Part shown: piece after piece, positions 1-9,309 of the stretch
Layout: each line of letters opens with the position of its first letter
How positions within the stretch are numbered: position 1 is the first letter of the stretch
NCBI GenBank assembly: GCA_003990745.1
Contig: RBNI01002499.1
Span: 1 to 18,312, forward strand
Source of the DNA: Jimgerdemannia flammicorona
Taxonomy: Eukaryota > Mucoromycota > Endogonomycetes > Endogonales > Endogonaceae
Length of the DNA: 18,312 nt
Reading direction: 5' to 3'
The notes under the pieces: generated by a model
The model's input: the letters and a program-made list of their open reading frames with translations, nothing else
The model's database searches: none
Told to the model about the DNA's origin: nothing
Translations under genes and position numbers: made by a program

Positions 1-75
1 CCCCCCCTCCTCAGGGTCAGGCGCTGGCACTCCCAATCTCCCCCCAACTACCCTCCAAAAGTTCTCCATACTCTC

Positions 76-147
76 GCACTCCCCCAGCCAATGTTCAGGA
101 GTCTGTACCACCCCACCCTCCTGCCCTACATTATGACACTCCTCACA
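76..147 (-). other. ORF2 C-terminal zinc finger (zf-RVT type, CX2C...HX4C)
   Basis: Translation of the minus strand beyond the TGA at 379 stays in the ORF2 frame. It gives CEECH (cysteine codons at 145-147 and 136-138), then a short spacer and HWLGEC (His at 91-93, Cys at 76-78). This matches the spacing of the finger found after the reverse transcriptase in many L1-type LINEs. No RNase H domain is visible between the two. Confidence 0.75.
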
Positions 148-1134
148 ATCAAAGACCCCACCCTCCACCAGATAGCCAGCCCTAAAGTTAAGCATCACAT
201 TTCGCCACAGTAGCCTCCACCATGCCACCCAGAATTTTGGTGGGAGCCACCTCGACACCACCTTGATCCAAGACCAGATGCCTGCCCAGTCCCATCTCTC
301 CCCGATCCCGGCCCCTTGCCAGGCCTCCGGCCACAGGTCCTGTCCCAGACCCCTAAGGCACTCCATGCCCTCCTCTAATCAGAAGTCTTCAACCAGATTC
401 CCTCCCAACAGGAGTCTGTCCCACCTCCACATCTCTGGCCCCCAGTCCTCATCCCCTTCGGTGCCTCGCCACCGGATCCCAATGCGATGGGCCCCATCTA
501 CCACTCCCCACCAGAATCCTTTGTACTGCATCCTCCAGCTACCATCCAATGCCACCAAGGACAGTAGATCTCCTGAACCATCCTGTGGCGACACCCTCAC
601 CTCCCACAAATGCTGCATAAGTGGTACCCATTCTCCTCCTCTCAACTCACTGGCCCTCCTCATCCACCATGCCCTCAAGCAGAGTAGCCTCTTGGAAAAG
701 TCCACCAGGCCAAGTCCTCCATGATCCACAGAGAGTGCAAGTACCTCCCAGCCAATCTGACTCCGGCGGCCAGCCCAGAGCCAAGAGCGGGCCATCTTGA
801 GAAGCCTTTTAACCACCCACTTAGGGAAGTCCAAATGGTAGCCCAGATACCAAAGCTTCGGCATCCAATACACATTCAGAACAGTTACCCTCCCTGCCAG
901 TGACACCTGTCTACTACCCCAGCTCGTCAGTACTCTCCCCCATTCTACCAGTTTGCGCTCCCACCACTCCTTGGGAAGTAGAGAGCCATACACCGAGAAA
1001 TAGATACCCAAGTACTATACCACTCCTCCAGCTGGGACAATTGTTCCAATGACGTCCCCCCCTACAATTCCTTCTCCAAGGACCATTGTCTCACACTTGT
1101 GCCAGTTGAGTTTCGCTCCAGAACACCTCTCATA

Positions 1135-2022
1135 CTACTCAACTATTTCCTTGAGCCGAGCCACATCCACCACTGAACCCAACCCAACCACCATATTATC
1201 TGCAAAGGCCCCCACCTTCCAATTGATGCCTAAGATATTCAATCCACCAACTCTATGCCGGATCCTATCCAACAACAGCTCCAAGGCGAAGGTGTAAAGG
1301 ATGGGTGACAACGGATCTCCCTGCAGCACCCCCCTCCCCAAGGGGAAAGAGGCCCCCCTATGTCCATTAGTCAGAATCGCAGCCCTACTCCCTTCCAGTA
1401 ATCCAATCAATAACCTACACATACCCACCGGTACTCCAATGTGCTCCAACACCTTCTCCAGCCACACTCTCCAAACCCTATCATAGGCCTTCTCCTGGTC
1501 CAGAAAGACCAAGCGGCCATCCACCCCTGCAGCCCTAGCACCTTCAATAACCCCGTGAACCCACGCCGTGCCATCTTGGATCAGTCGGCCCCCAACAAAG
1601 CCTCTCTGCTCCTTCCCTAGCACCTGTTGGGCCACACCTTGTAGCCTCGCCACCAGAATTTTGGTGACCAGCTTGCAGTCCATATCTAGTAGCATAATCG
1701 GTCTCCAATTCTTCCAGTCCTCCTTACGCCCTTTGTCCTTGTACAATAGTGATACCAGCCCCAACTGCTGCCCTCCAATCCATTCTCCGGAACTGATGAC
1801 TGTATCACATATCAGCGACATCTCCTCCAGAGCCTCCTCTACAGCTGCCATATGTTTCCAAAAGTCCCAAGGCAAACCATCCTCCCCTGGCACAGTCCCC
1901 AGGGTCATTGATGCCAGAACTCGAAGGATCTCCTCTCCCATAACTGGTCGACCAAGCTCCCCCAATCCTGCTGCAGGACTTGGGTGCCACTCTTCCAGAT
2001 GCCACTCAATGTCCTGCTCCAC
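1135..2022 (-). other. LINE reverse transcriptase domain
   Basis: This 295-codon open stretch of ORF2 holds the RT core. NWRPIMLLDMDCKL is followed by QRGFVGGRLIQD, then motif A FLDQEKAYDRV, motif B GRGVLQGDPLSPILY and motif C FADN. The domain is complete except that motif C should read FADD. The thumb continues past the TAG at 1135 with SGAKLNWHK, as in L1-type RTs. It is bounded by a TGA at 2044 upstream. Confidence 0.93.
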
Positions 2023-2634
2023 CTCCCCTCCTTCCTCTTCACTTCAGAGGTTACTCCAACGAGTGCTCAGCTGTTCAAGGATCCCCTGCACACCCAATAC
2101 CATTTCTCCCTCATCATTAAGAACTCCTTCCCACCTGTGTCTTGCTCCCCTCGCATGAAGGAGGTGGGACAAAAACCTTGTAGGCCGTTCTCCTTCTTCC
2201 AATCCCTGCCACCATAGCCTGGCCACCATAGCCTGAGCCTGCACTGCTTCCTCCTTCCTTAACAAATCCTGCAGTTCCCCCACTTCTAGTCTAGCCCGCT
2301 TAGCCTTCCAATCCAACTCCTCCTCCACCTCCAGTACTCCAGCCCAATCCAGAAGTAGCCTTTCAAGTCTCCTAGAAGTCCATCAGACTTGTCTCCTCCG
2401 CCGCGCACCCCGCTCCCTCCCCACTTCCCCCCAGAACCTTTGAGCTTCAGATTTCAGTCTACGCCACCTGTCTCCAATCCCCATCCCTGCTCGCCTCCAA
2501 TCATTAACCTTGGATCATACCTCTACCACCCATGCATTCCACAGGTCCACTTCATCCAGCAGGGAAGAGTTCAGCCATCAATGCCCTGGCCCCTCTCCGC
2601 TCCCTCCAAACCTCCCACCACCCCGAATACCCCA

Positions 2635-3315
2635 GTGGTCTGACCAAGGGCACCACTCTACCTCCATCGTCTCCCAAACTGTATTGCCCCAACACTCAGC
2701 AGTCAGCACCCAATCAATCCTAGTTCCAAGTCCTCCCACCCAATGAGTATATAGACGCCAGTCCCCATCCTGAAGTCACATAGTGTCCACCAGTGAGCTG
2801 AGTCTTTCCACCTCTTCCCATTCTGCCAATCCCCCACTCCTGCCTGTCACACCCCATCCTCCATCAGTTCAGTCCAGTCTACTCTCCCGTACCATATTAA
2901 AGTCCCCCCCTAGACAATCCACCCCAGCCTCAACCAAGAGCCCAGAATCCTGCAGATTCCCAATCCACGCCACTCAGGTCCCTCTCTCAGCCAGGCAATA
3001 ACAAGATCCAACTACAATTGAGTTCCATCCAGGCCTCCGCCACGTCCCCCACACTAATCTACTACCCCAGTGTCCAGTGTCCGCAATGTCCCCTTTCCCC
3101 TTTCTAACCAAGATCCCTACTTTACCCTGCCAAAATGCCTCCCCACCCCACTCTCTTGTCCATTCTAGTCCATCTTCCTCCCCCTCACACTGTACATCTT
3201 GAAGTAAAAAGAGATCCACCTCCTGTTTCTTCAGCCATTCAAAAATCATACGTCGCCTCCCAGTCCCTCGAAGCCCATTGACATTCAAAGAAAAAATGTT
3301 AGTTGTACTATTCAT
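2635..3315 (-). other. LINE AP-like endonuclease domain
   Basis: The N-terminal part of ORF2 starts FSLNVNGLRG, the metal-site asparagine motif of the exonuclease/endonuclease/phosphatase fold. It also shows GDFN (2896-2907), RIDWVL and the catalytic SDH (2635-2643). Where most relatives have LQE, this copy reads LLQD (Asp codon at 3196-3198). Three TGA stops (2974, 2869, 2776) interrupt the domain, yet the frame is kept throughout. Confidence 0.88.
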
Positions 3316-3349
3316 AATGAAGTAATTGATAAAGTTGATATCTCTCCAT

Positions 3350-5235
3350 CTACAATTCCATGCTCACTTCCTCTCCAGCCAGATCCAGGTTCCTTTCTGC
3401 CACAATCTCATTTTCCACAATCTGCTGTTCATCCAGAGCCACCAATAGTTCCACACAGTCCTCCCCATCCACCATCTCTATTGATGCCCGATGCTTCTCG
3501 CACACCATCTGCCACTTCTCCAGTCCCTTCTGCAGCCCCCACAGATAGGCTGCCCTTTCGTTAGCTATACCCAAGAGTGTCATCTCCCTTGCCTCAGTGA
3601 CCTCATATTCCTCTGCCTTCAGAAGGGCTGCCATCATCTCATCTCTCAGCTTCCTCACAACCTCCTCCCCTCGCAGCACTCACCCCCAGAATTCCTCACT
3701 GATCACCTGGAAGTCGATCTCGCCCAGTTCCTCAGCTGCCACATTTCGTAGCGCCCTCAATAGCCACCTCTACCCTCCAACTACCTTGGCTGCCTGCTCC
3801 ACATCTGCCTCTTCTTCCTTCCTCTCCTCCGTTTGCACAGACTCATCCCACCCATCCTCCGACACATCCTCCAACTCCCCCTCTCTCACCTTGGGAACAC
3901 CATACTGGATTGGAATATCTTCTGCCATCGCCATGTCCACCCCAGCCTCCTCTGGCCCCTGTCCCCCACTCTCCTTTGTCTTCCCCCCTTGCCGCCCCGC
4001 CTCTGCCCAGATGCTAGCACTCACTCCAGTGCCTTCCTCTGTAGCCCCTGCCCTGTGGCCTCCATCCAAACTGGCCAACAAGTCCTTCTGTAGCTGTCTC
4101 CCCTTTGCCTTCTCCCAGAGCACCTTGTCCATTCGCACCTTCTTGCCCTCAATCACCTCGACCACCATCCTAGCCTCATACGCCCTCCAAGCCCTTTGCC
4201 ACCTCTCCACCACCCCAGCCAAGTCCTCAAGTGCCTCCAGCAGGTCCTCCTCCTCTTCCTCCGACCCCTTCACCCTCGAGACCTTGCACTCCACCGTGCC
4301 CCACTTCAACGCCACTGGCCAGTCCCTAGCCTTCCCAGTATTCTCCATCCCAAACAACCTCAACCAGACATCCACATCTTCCGTCCTGAGCTCAGTCCCC
4401 TCCCACACCCTGAATCCAATATCAACTACTTTGCCATACTCCTTTAACACCTCAGTGACCAGCCTCCTTGCCTCCTCCTTCTTCACCGTCGGCAAGTCCA
4501 CAATCACCAGATGAACCACCCAGGGATTCCAGCGCATACACCTCGCCATTGGTACCAAGATCCCTCCAACCACCACACCCTTCTCCACCGCCTCCAGCAG
4601 CGACTCCTCCTCTTCAAACCCCACCTTGACCGCCTCTAGCTTTTTCAAAAACTTAACCGAGGCTGCCCCCTTCACCTCGCTCGCCAACAGCCCCAGCACC
4701 ATTTTTGCCATCAATGCCAAGCCTCGGAAGCACAGTGTGACAGCGAATTCCAATCTCGATTTCTTGAGTAATGGGGCCGCCACGAGGCCCGTCACACCAT
4801 CTGCCAGGTCCCCAGATCCCGCGCCGCTCCCCTGTCCAGGTCCCCATCAGCTGTCACATCTGGATTTTTTTCCAGATTGCCCGTCACACCGCCATCAACA
4901 GTCACAGCCTCAGCCACTACTCCTCCAGCCTCCCTACGCTGTCCCCCCAGTGGAGAGGCCTCCTTGCCACTCGAGGGTACAGCTGCCTTCCCCAGCTCCA
5001 GCCAGCCATCCAGTCCCGTCACCTGCTTCCCCATTCTGACCTTATCCGCAAAGGTCATCCTCCCTCCCCTCTGTGGCCTTGCACCGCCTCTGCCACCCCC
5101 TCCAGCCCCACGTCCTCTCATCGAAGTTCTCGGCATACCAAGACCAGCATCCCTACCTCCCCCCACATATTGCCAGTCAAAGGCACTGGAGCCCCCCTGC
5201 CCAGTATACTCACCAGAATGCATATTGCTCGCCAT
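3350..5235 (-). pseudogene. LINE ORF1 (RNA-binding protein), frameshifted and with two stops
   Basis: ORF1 of LINEs coats the element RNA. The start at 5235 is supported by the second copy at 18137: both begin MASN, then HSG, GQGGS and a Gly/Arg-rich stretch with GAGGGGRGG. The frame from 5235 runs to 4792. From about 4800 the coding sequence continues in another frame, so a small indel lies near 4795-4850. That second frame runs to 3350 across a TAG at 3770 and a TGA at 3680. A segment near 4485-4520 (HLVIVDLPTV, then an Ala/Glu helix and EYGKVVDI) resembles an RRM-like fold; this is inference. A run of five glutamates and an acidic, helix-rich C-terminal part follow. No CCHC knuckle is visible. 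ORF2 starts 34 bases downstream. Confidence 0.8.
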
Positions 5236-5317
5236 CTTGAGAGCACCGATACTTGAAGTTGTTGCCGAAAGTGTTGTCAGAGTCTTGTGTCACCCAAATG
5301 TTACAGGTGAAAGGATG
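5236..5317 (-). other. LINE 5' leader, left copy (truncated)
   Basis: The minus strand just upstream of ORF1 matches the leader before the right-hand ORF1 (about 18055-18136). Shared blocks include CCTTTCACC, GTAACATT, GGTGACACAAGA and GACAACACTTTC. The match stops at about 5317, where LTR sequence begins within a few bases (5317-5330). Confidence 0.75.
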
Positions 5318-5321
5318 ATGA

Positions 5322-5729
5322 GTTTAAAGTAGCTCAGAGAGATACTTAAAGGTTTAAGTATTCTTAAAAAATTTCTAAAAGAAAATATTCTAAGCTTTAT
5401 TCAGATAGAGAATAAGAATATTTATACATAATCTGAAAGAAAGATCTGAAAGGATCTTGGAAAGAAAGAGAAATACCAAGAAATAGATTCTTGGCAAAGC
5501 TGACTAATATTATTCTACAATATTCTGAAAGGTTCTATAACTAGCTAAGCAAGATGCTTAGTGTCAAGGAAAGACAAGAATGTTTTAGTAGTGTCTGAGT
5601 GCTGAGAGGAGATTTTTAAGCAAGTAGAAGGTGGTGGAACATAGTAGAATATTTAAGAAATGATAAAAAAAGACTAACTAAAAGATATAAAAATATACTA
5701 AGACTAAATATGACTGTGAAATTATTATT
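5322..5729 (-). repeat. 3' LTR of the old Gypsy element (outer end lost)
   Basis: It aligns over its length with 16919-17386. Shared blocks include GAGATACTTAAA, AAAATATTCT, TTTATTCAGATAGAGAA, AATACCAAGAAATAG and AACTAAAAGATA. The matching point lies 72 bases into the right LTR but only about 17 bases in here, so about 50 bases are missing at the LINE junction. The inner end has decayed from the expected ...TTACA to ...TTATT. Confidence 0.85.
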
Positions 5730-5742
5730 TTCCTCTCTCCTT
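5730..5742 (-). other. Polypurine tract of the old Gypsy element
   Basis: On the minus strand, AAGGAGAGAGGAA lies directly before the 3' LTR. The preceding sequence (GGATGTTAGTTCTTAAGGAG) matches that upstream of the plus-strand tract at 13423. This tract primes plus-strand DNA synthesis. Confidence 0.75.
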
Positions 5743-6050
5743 AAGAACTAACATCCTCATTGAGTTCTTAGATAATATAAGACTAGATATACTTAACCAA
5801 AATTTCTCAAACTTATATTAGTGCATTGACAGGAATTGGTCATCCTTATATAGGGCAGAGGGCCTATTATTAGACTAATCAACTGGAAGGAATTCAAATT
5901 TAGCTAGTAGTTTATTTTAGTAAACTTCTTATTCATTAAATATTCTGCTAATTCTAAGGTTACAAAATAAACTTCCAATATATAAGGCACTGGTTATTGC
6001 CATAGGTTGTTGATAATCCAAGAAAGTTACTATATGGATTAGATAATATG
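5743..6050 (-). other. 3' untranslated region of the old Gypsy element
   Basis: This stretch of about 300 bases lies between the chromodomain relic and the polypurine tract. It is AT-rich and I see no coding potential in it. It corresponds in position to 13123-13422 in the younger element. Confidence 0.6.
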
Positions 6051-7809
6051 TTTTACCTCAAAGTCTTAAACTAGATCTTGAGAGTTCTTGAGATTGACCA
6101 GTGGTTCCCAAGTAGTATCATATTCAGAGTAGTCCATCTACTTGACTAAGTATTTAGGACAGTGGTAGCAGATTTATTTTTAAGGATTTTCTCAGCTTTG
6201 TACTCAATATGGTCTTCAATAATTACAGAAGCAGATGGCTTGGAAATTTGACCAGAGTAGAGCAATGACTGGTTCCAGATCTTGAGGTGTGATGTATGAA
6301 AGACTGGATATACTCTTATGGTTTTAGATAGCTTGAGGTGATAGGAGAATGTGGAGACTTATTCAGTAATCTCAAAAGGTTCAATATACTTAGGTTGGAA
6401 CTTGTTCAATAAACAGTTGACTTGAGATTGTATCTTGAGATTCTTGATAGACAGTAGGACTTGATCTCTAATAGTATAAGTGACATTATGATATTTCTTA
6501 TCAATATACTTGGCTTGATACTGTTGAGCCTTCTGAAGATTTACAGTAGTAATTTTGTGTAGTTTGTCCATTTTGTCTATAAGGCTCTTGGTGGTAAGAA
6601 CTTATATTTGACTGCTTTTCTTAAAAAAAGACTAGACTTGCATAGGTCTTGGGATCTTGACCATAGAGTAACTGAAAAGAAGAAAGACCAGTAGATGATT
6701 GGACAGCATTGTTGTATATGAACTCTACATAAGTCAGATAGTGGTCTCAATTATCTTATTTATAAGAAACATAGTTTCTAAGCATCTGTTCTAGAGTTCT
6801 GTTCATGTTCTTGGTTTGTCTATCAGTTTGTAGATAGAAGGCAGTAGATATAACCAATTGGATTCTCAGGGTCTTAAAGAGAGTTTGCTAGAAGTAACTA
6901 GTAAACTTGAGGTCATAATCATTGATAATTACTCATAGCAGACTATAGTGATAGAAGATAGACTTGAAGAAGATCTTTACAATATCAGGTATAGTAGTAT
7001 TAGTAGTGGTTGGTTCAACAACTATAGTCTTGGTCAGGCAGTCAATAAATACAACAATAGCATCAGTATCAGATTGAGTTCATGGTAGTTGAGTTATAAA
7101 GTCCATAGTGACTTACTTGAATTTTTTAGTAGAAATTGGTAGTGGTTATAGTAAATCAACTGGTACTTGATTTGTAAACTTATTGTACTGATATAGATCA
7201 TAGCTAGTAATATAGTTCTTGATTTTCTTGACTATGCTTAGCCAATAATAGTAGCATTGGATATTCTTGATAGTTTTCTCAATTTCAAGATAACTGGCAA
7301 GAGGGGAGTCATGGTGTTCTTGCAAAACCTTATAGTATAGATTTATGTTTTCAGATAAATAGACTTGGTCTTAGTGATAGATCAGATTGTTCTTAACAAT
7401 ATATATATCCTTGAGCTTGTTCAAGAAAACTCTAGTGGTAACTATATATTTTTTGTAAGCTTGCCTGATTTGGTCTAGAAATTCTAATATCAAGGTGACT
7501 TGCAAGGTCTGGGCATCTTGATAAGGCATCTGGTACTATAAGTATCTTATCAGGCTTATAGATAATCATTGGATTGAAGGTTTGAAGCTTAAGGCTCCAT
7601 TTGGCTTATAAGTATGATAGAGTAGGTTGGGTGTTGATGTATTTGAGAGATTGATAATCAGTAATGATATCAAACTCAATACCTTCTAGATAGCATTGCT
7701 AGTAGTGTATATATTATTTCTAGTAGTTTCTTCTCATAGGTGACTAGCTTTTATTCAGCTGAGGTCAACTTATAGAACTTAAAAGCAATAAGACAATGTT
7801 CTTTGCTAT
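6050..7809 (-). pseudogene. Old Gypsy gag-pol relic, 3' part: RNase H end, integrase, chromodomain
   Basis: Read from 7809 downward, the minus strand gives a decayed RNase H end (LIAFKFYKL against PIAFESRKL in the younger element), then integrase. The integrase pieces include an H-H zinc-finger remnant (QEHHDSPLAS), TMDFITQLP, DAIVVFIDCLTK, FHLQTDGQT-like sequence reading YLQTDRQTK, and RTLEQMLRNYVSY. A 70-codon block at 6359-6571 keeps NLQKAQQYQAKY and IQSQVN. A chromodomain remnant follows at about 6080-6240 (YLVK, stop, then EYDTTWEP and NLKNSQDLV). Stops are frequent and arise from CGA, CAA, CAG and TGG codons. There is at least one frameshift, in the chromodomain. The catalytic glutamate position of integrase reads Lys (6810-6812), as in the younger element. 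Confidence 0.85.
7805..7809. repeat. Target-site duplication, left copy (GCTAT)
   Basis: These five bases sit immediately before the 5' LTR and match 13838-13842 (ACTAT) except for one G/A transition. Five bases is the usual duplication for Ty3/Gypsy integrases, so this marks the insertion of the younger element. Confidence 0.8.
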
Positions 7810-8063
7810 TGTAACATTTTAGTGTAGTTTATTTCTTTTCTCTGTCTTTCTTGAATATTCTATAACCTTCCGGCACTTTCCGCGTACTTAGAAATCCCCT
7901 TCTTGGCACTGAGCATTAACTAATTCTCATTTAGTTAGTCACCAAATGCCCTGGAAACTTGTAGAACTTTATTTGTCATCATTTGTCATCTTTGCTGAGA
8001 ACTTTCCTCTTGGCATTTTCCTTTGATTTCTCAGATCCTTCTGGATTCTTCTTTCAGATCTTG

Positions 8064-8070
8064 TATAAAT
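8064..8070 (+). promoter_or_regulatory. Likely TATA box of the LTR promoter
   Basis: TATAAAT lies in the right part of the LTR and is conserved in the 3' LTR at 13690-13696. Transcription would be expected to start some 25-30 bases downstream, close to the AATAAA at 8089. No other TATAAA is seen in this LTR. Confidence 0.55.
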
Positions 8071-8088
8071 ATCTCCTTTGTTCTTATG

Positions 8089-8094
8089 AATAAA
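8089..8094 (+). promoter_or_regulatory. AATAAA polyadenylation-type signal in the LTR
   Basis: AATAAA occurs once in each LTR (here and at 13713-13718), 25 bases after the start of the TATA box. In the 3' LTR it would direct 3'-end formation of the element RNA. This placement implies a very short terminal repeat (R) in the RNA. Confidence 0.5.
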
Positions 8095-8215
8095 GCTTCA
8101 GAATATTTTCTCTCAGAAATCCTTTGAGAACACTTGAACCCTTAGTATCTCTTCGAGCTACTTAGGATTACCAGAACTAGTCGCTTCCTCATTTAGAAAC
8201 TAGAACCATTACACT

Positions 8216-8229
8216 TGGTAGCAGCGGTG
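8216..8229 (+). other. Primer-binding site (tRNA, possibly initiator Met)
   Basis: TGGTAGCAGCGGTG starts two bases after the LTR end. TGG pairs with the CCA tail of a tRNA, and TGGTAGC would pair with an initiator-Met acceptor end of the kind used by many fungal LTR elements. The old element keeps the same start (TGGTAGCAGTAGTA on the minus strand at 16903-16916). Confidence 0.7.
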
Positions 8230-8385
8230 AAGTTATATCTAGCCTTATCAAGACACCTCTCAAGATATCAGTCACAACACTATGGAGGACAATGGGTGGA
8301 ACCCTTCATATAGTACCTATGGTCCAGACAATGCCTCATACAATTAGCAAGAAGAGGAACAGCAAAACCCTACTCAGTCAAACAG

Positions 8386-9234
8386 GCCATCAAGAGTCTT
8401 TTGCAGAATGCACTAGCTCAGATTGCCCAACTTCAAGAATGCATGGAAAGAAAGGAAAGCAAGGCCTCTGCTCATACCTCTGCACCTCTACTGACATCAA
8501 TACATCCAACAGCAGTCACTATCAAGCCTCAGAAGCCCGACACCTTTGATGGTCAAAGAGGAGGACTGTCTACTGATGCCTGGCTTTTCCAACTGGAGCA
8601 ATATGGAGAGCTGACCAATTTGGAAGAAGCAACACTAGTCCAATTTGCCGCCACACTCCTCTGAGGGAATGCTGCAATCTGGTGGCGAAATCATGTCCAG
8701 AATACCAGATTCTCTGGTCAAATCAAGACCTGGGGTGAATTCTCTGATGCCATTCAAGGCCAATTCAAACCAGTCAACAGCACTAAGGCTGCACGAGACC
8801 GTCTGGCAAATGTCAAACAACTCAAGTCTGTGCAAGCATACAATGCACAATACCTGTCAATCCTGCTAGAATTACCACATGTCACTGAAGACGAGAAGGT
8901 TGACAAGTACATCCGAGGCCTGAAAGGTCAAACCCAAGTTTGTATTGAACTAGAAGAACCCAAGGACTTAGATACAGTGATGAAAATTGCTGATAGGTTT
9001 GATGTCATCATCTATGGTCACCACTTTGAACAGAAGAGACTACCTTTCAATAACAACAACAATAACCACAGAAGGGAGGAACCCAAAGTCAGAACTGTTG
9101 GACCTGCCCCCATGGATCTAGATACCATTGACAAGAACAAGAAAGGCAAGCTTACCCCCAAGGAAAAGGAGCGCCTCAAGAAGGCTGGAGCCTGCTTCTT
9201 TTGCTGTCAGCCAGGCCACATTGCAACCAAATGT
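8386..9234 (+). other. Gag region with CCHC zinc knuckle
   Basis: The capsid-type part includes FDGQRGG, LEQYGELT, GNAAIWWRNH and TWGEFSDAIQGQFKP, typical of the retrotransposon Gag family. After a basic linker with an asparagine run (from 9049) comes CFFCCQPGHIATKC at 9193-9234, a perfect CX2CX4HX4C knuckle that would bind the element RNA. A TGA at 8662 interrupts this part at a position where an arginine is expected. Confidence 0.9.
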
Positions 9235-9309
9235 CCCAAGAAAACTGCCAAACCAAAGAGGATTCTGGTCCTGTCCAAAGACACTCAAGGCCAATCAGTT
9301 GAACAAGAA

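Larger units (their letters stand above)
1..3315 (-). pseudogene. LINE ORF2 (endonuclease-reverse transcriptase), partial, ten in-frame stops
   Basis: This encoded the enzyme that nicks target DNA and copies the LINE RNA onto it. It starts at the ATG at 3315 and stays in one frame to the window edge, with no indel in 3.3 kb. In order I read: an exonuclease/endonuclease/phosphatase-type domain (SLNVNGLRG near the start, GDFN at 2896-2907, SDH at 2635-2643); a basic linker; a reverse transcriptase (NWRPI, FLDQEKAYD, GVLQGDPLSP, FADN at 1195-1206); and a C-terminal CX2C...HX4C finger at 76-147. Stops are TGA at 2974, 2869, 2776, 2578, 2515, 2383, 2044 and 379, and TAG at 1135 and 1015 (lowest coordinate of each codon). 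FADN has lost the second catalytic aspartate (GAT to AAT). The copy is dead, but decayed by point changes rather than by deletion. Confidence 0.92.
1..5317 (-). mobile_element. LINE (non-LTR retrotransposon), left copy, 3' end outside window
   Basis: This is a minus-strand LINE with the usual two-ORF layout: 5' leader, ORF1, a gap of about 34 bases, then ORF2 with endonuclease, reverse transcriptase and a zinc finger. It is GC-rich and purine-rich on its coding strand, in sharp contrast to the AT-rich element that starts at about 5322. Its 3' end and poly-A tail lie beyond base 1. The 5' boundary is set by homology to the second copy at the right edge: the leaders match up to about 5317, then this copy passes into LTR sequence. 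The LTR there lacks about 50 terminal bases, so this LINE probably inserted into it, and the copy looks 5'-truncated within its leader. Both ORFs are broken by stops. The clade (Tad-like or L1-like) is not settled. Confidence 0.9.
7810..8213 (+). repeat. 5' LTR of the younger Gypsy element
   Basis: It begins TGTAACATTTTAG and ends CCATTACA, and is nearly identical to 13436-13837. It contains a TATA box and an AATAAA signal, so it can serve as promoter and polyadenylation region. Most differences from the 3' LTR fall at former CpG sites. Confidence 0.96.

Noticed and set aside
3196..3198. Asp in place of Glu in the LINE endonuclease metal site
   Set aside because: It needs a transversion, so it is not part of the decay pattern, and it may be natural variation. 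One copy is not enough to call it unusual.
263..5332. Many proline- and serine-rich open frames on the plus strand
   Set aside because: They are antisense shadows of the GC-rich LINE ORFs. They show no family motifs, while the minus strand shows endonuclease, RT and zinc-finger motifs in order.
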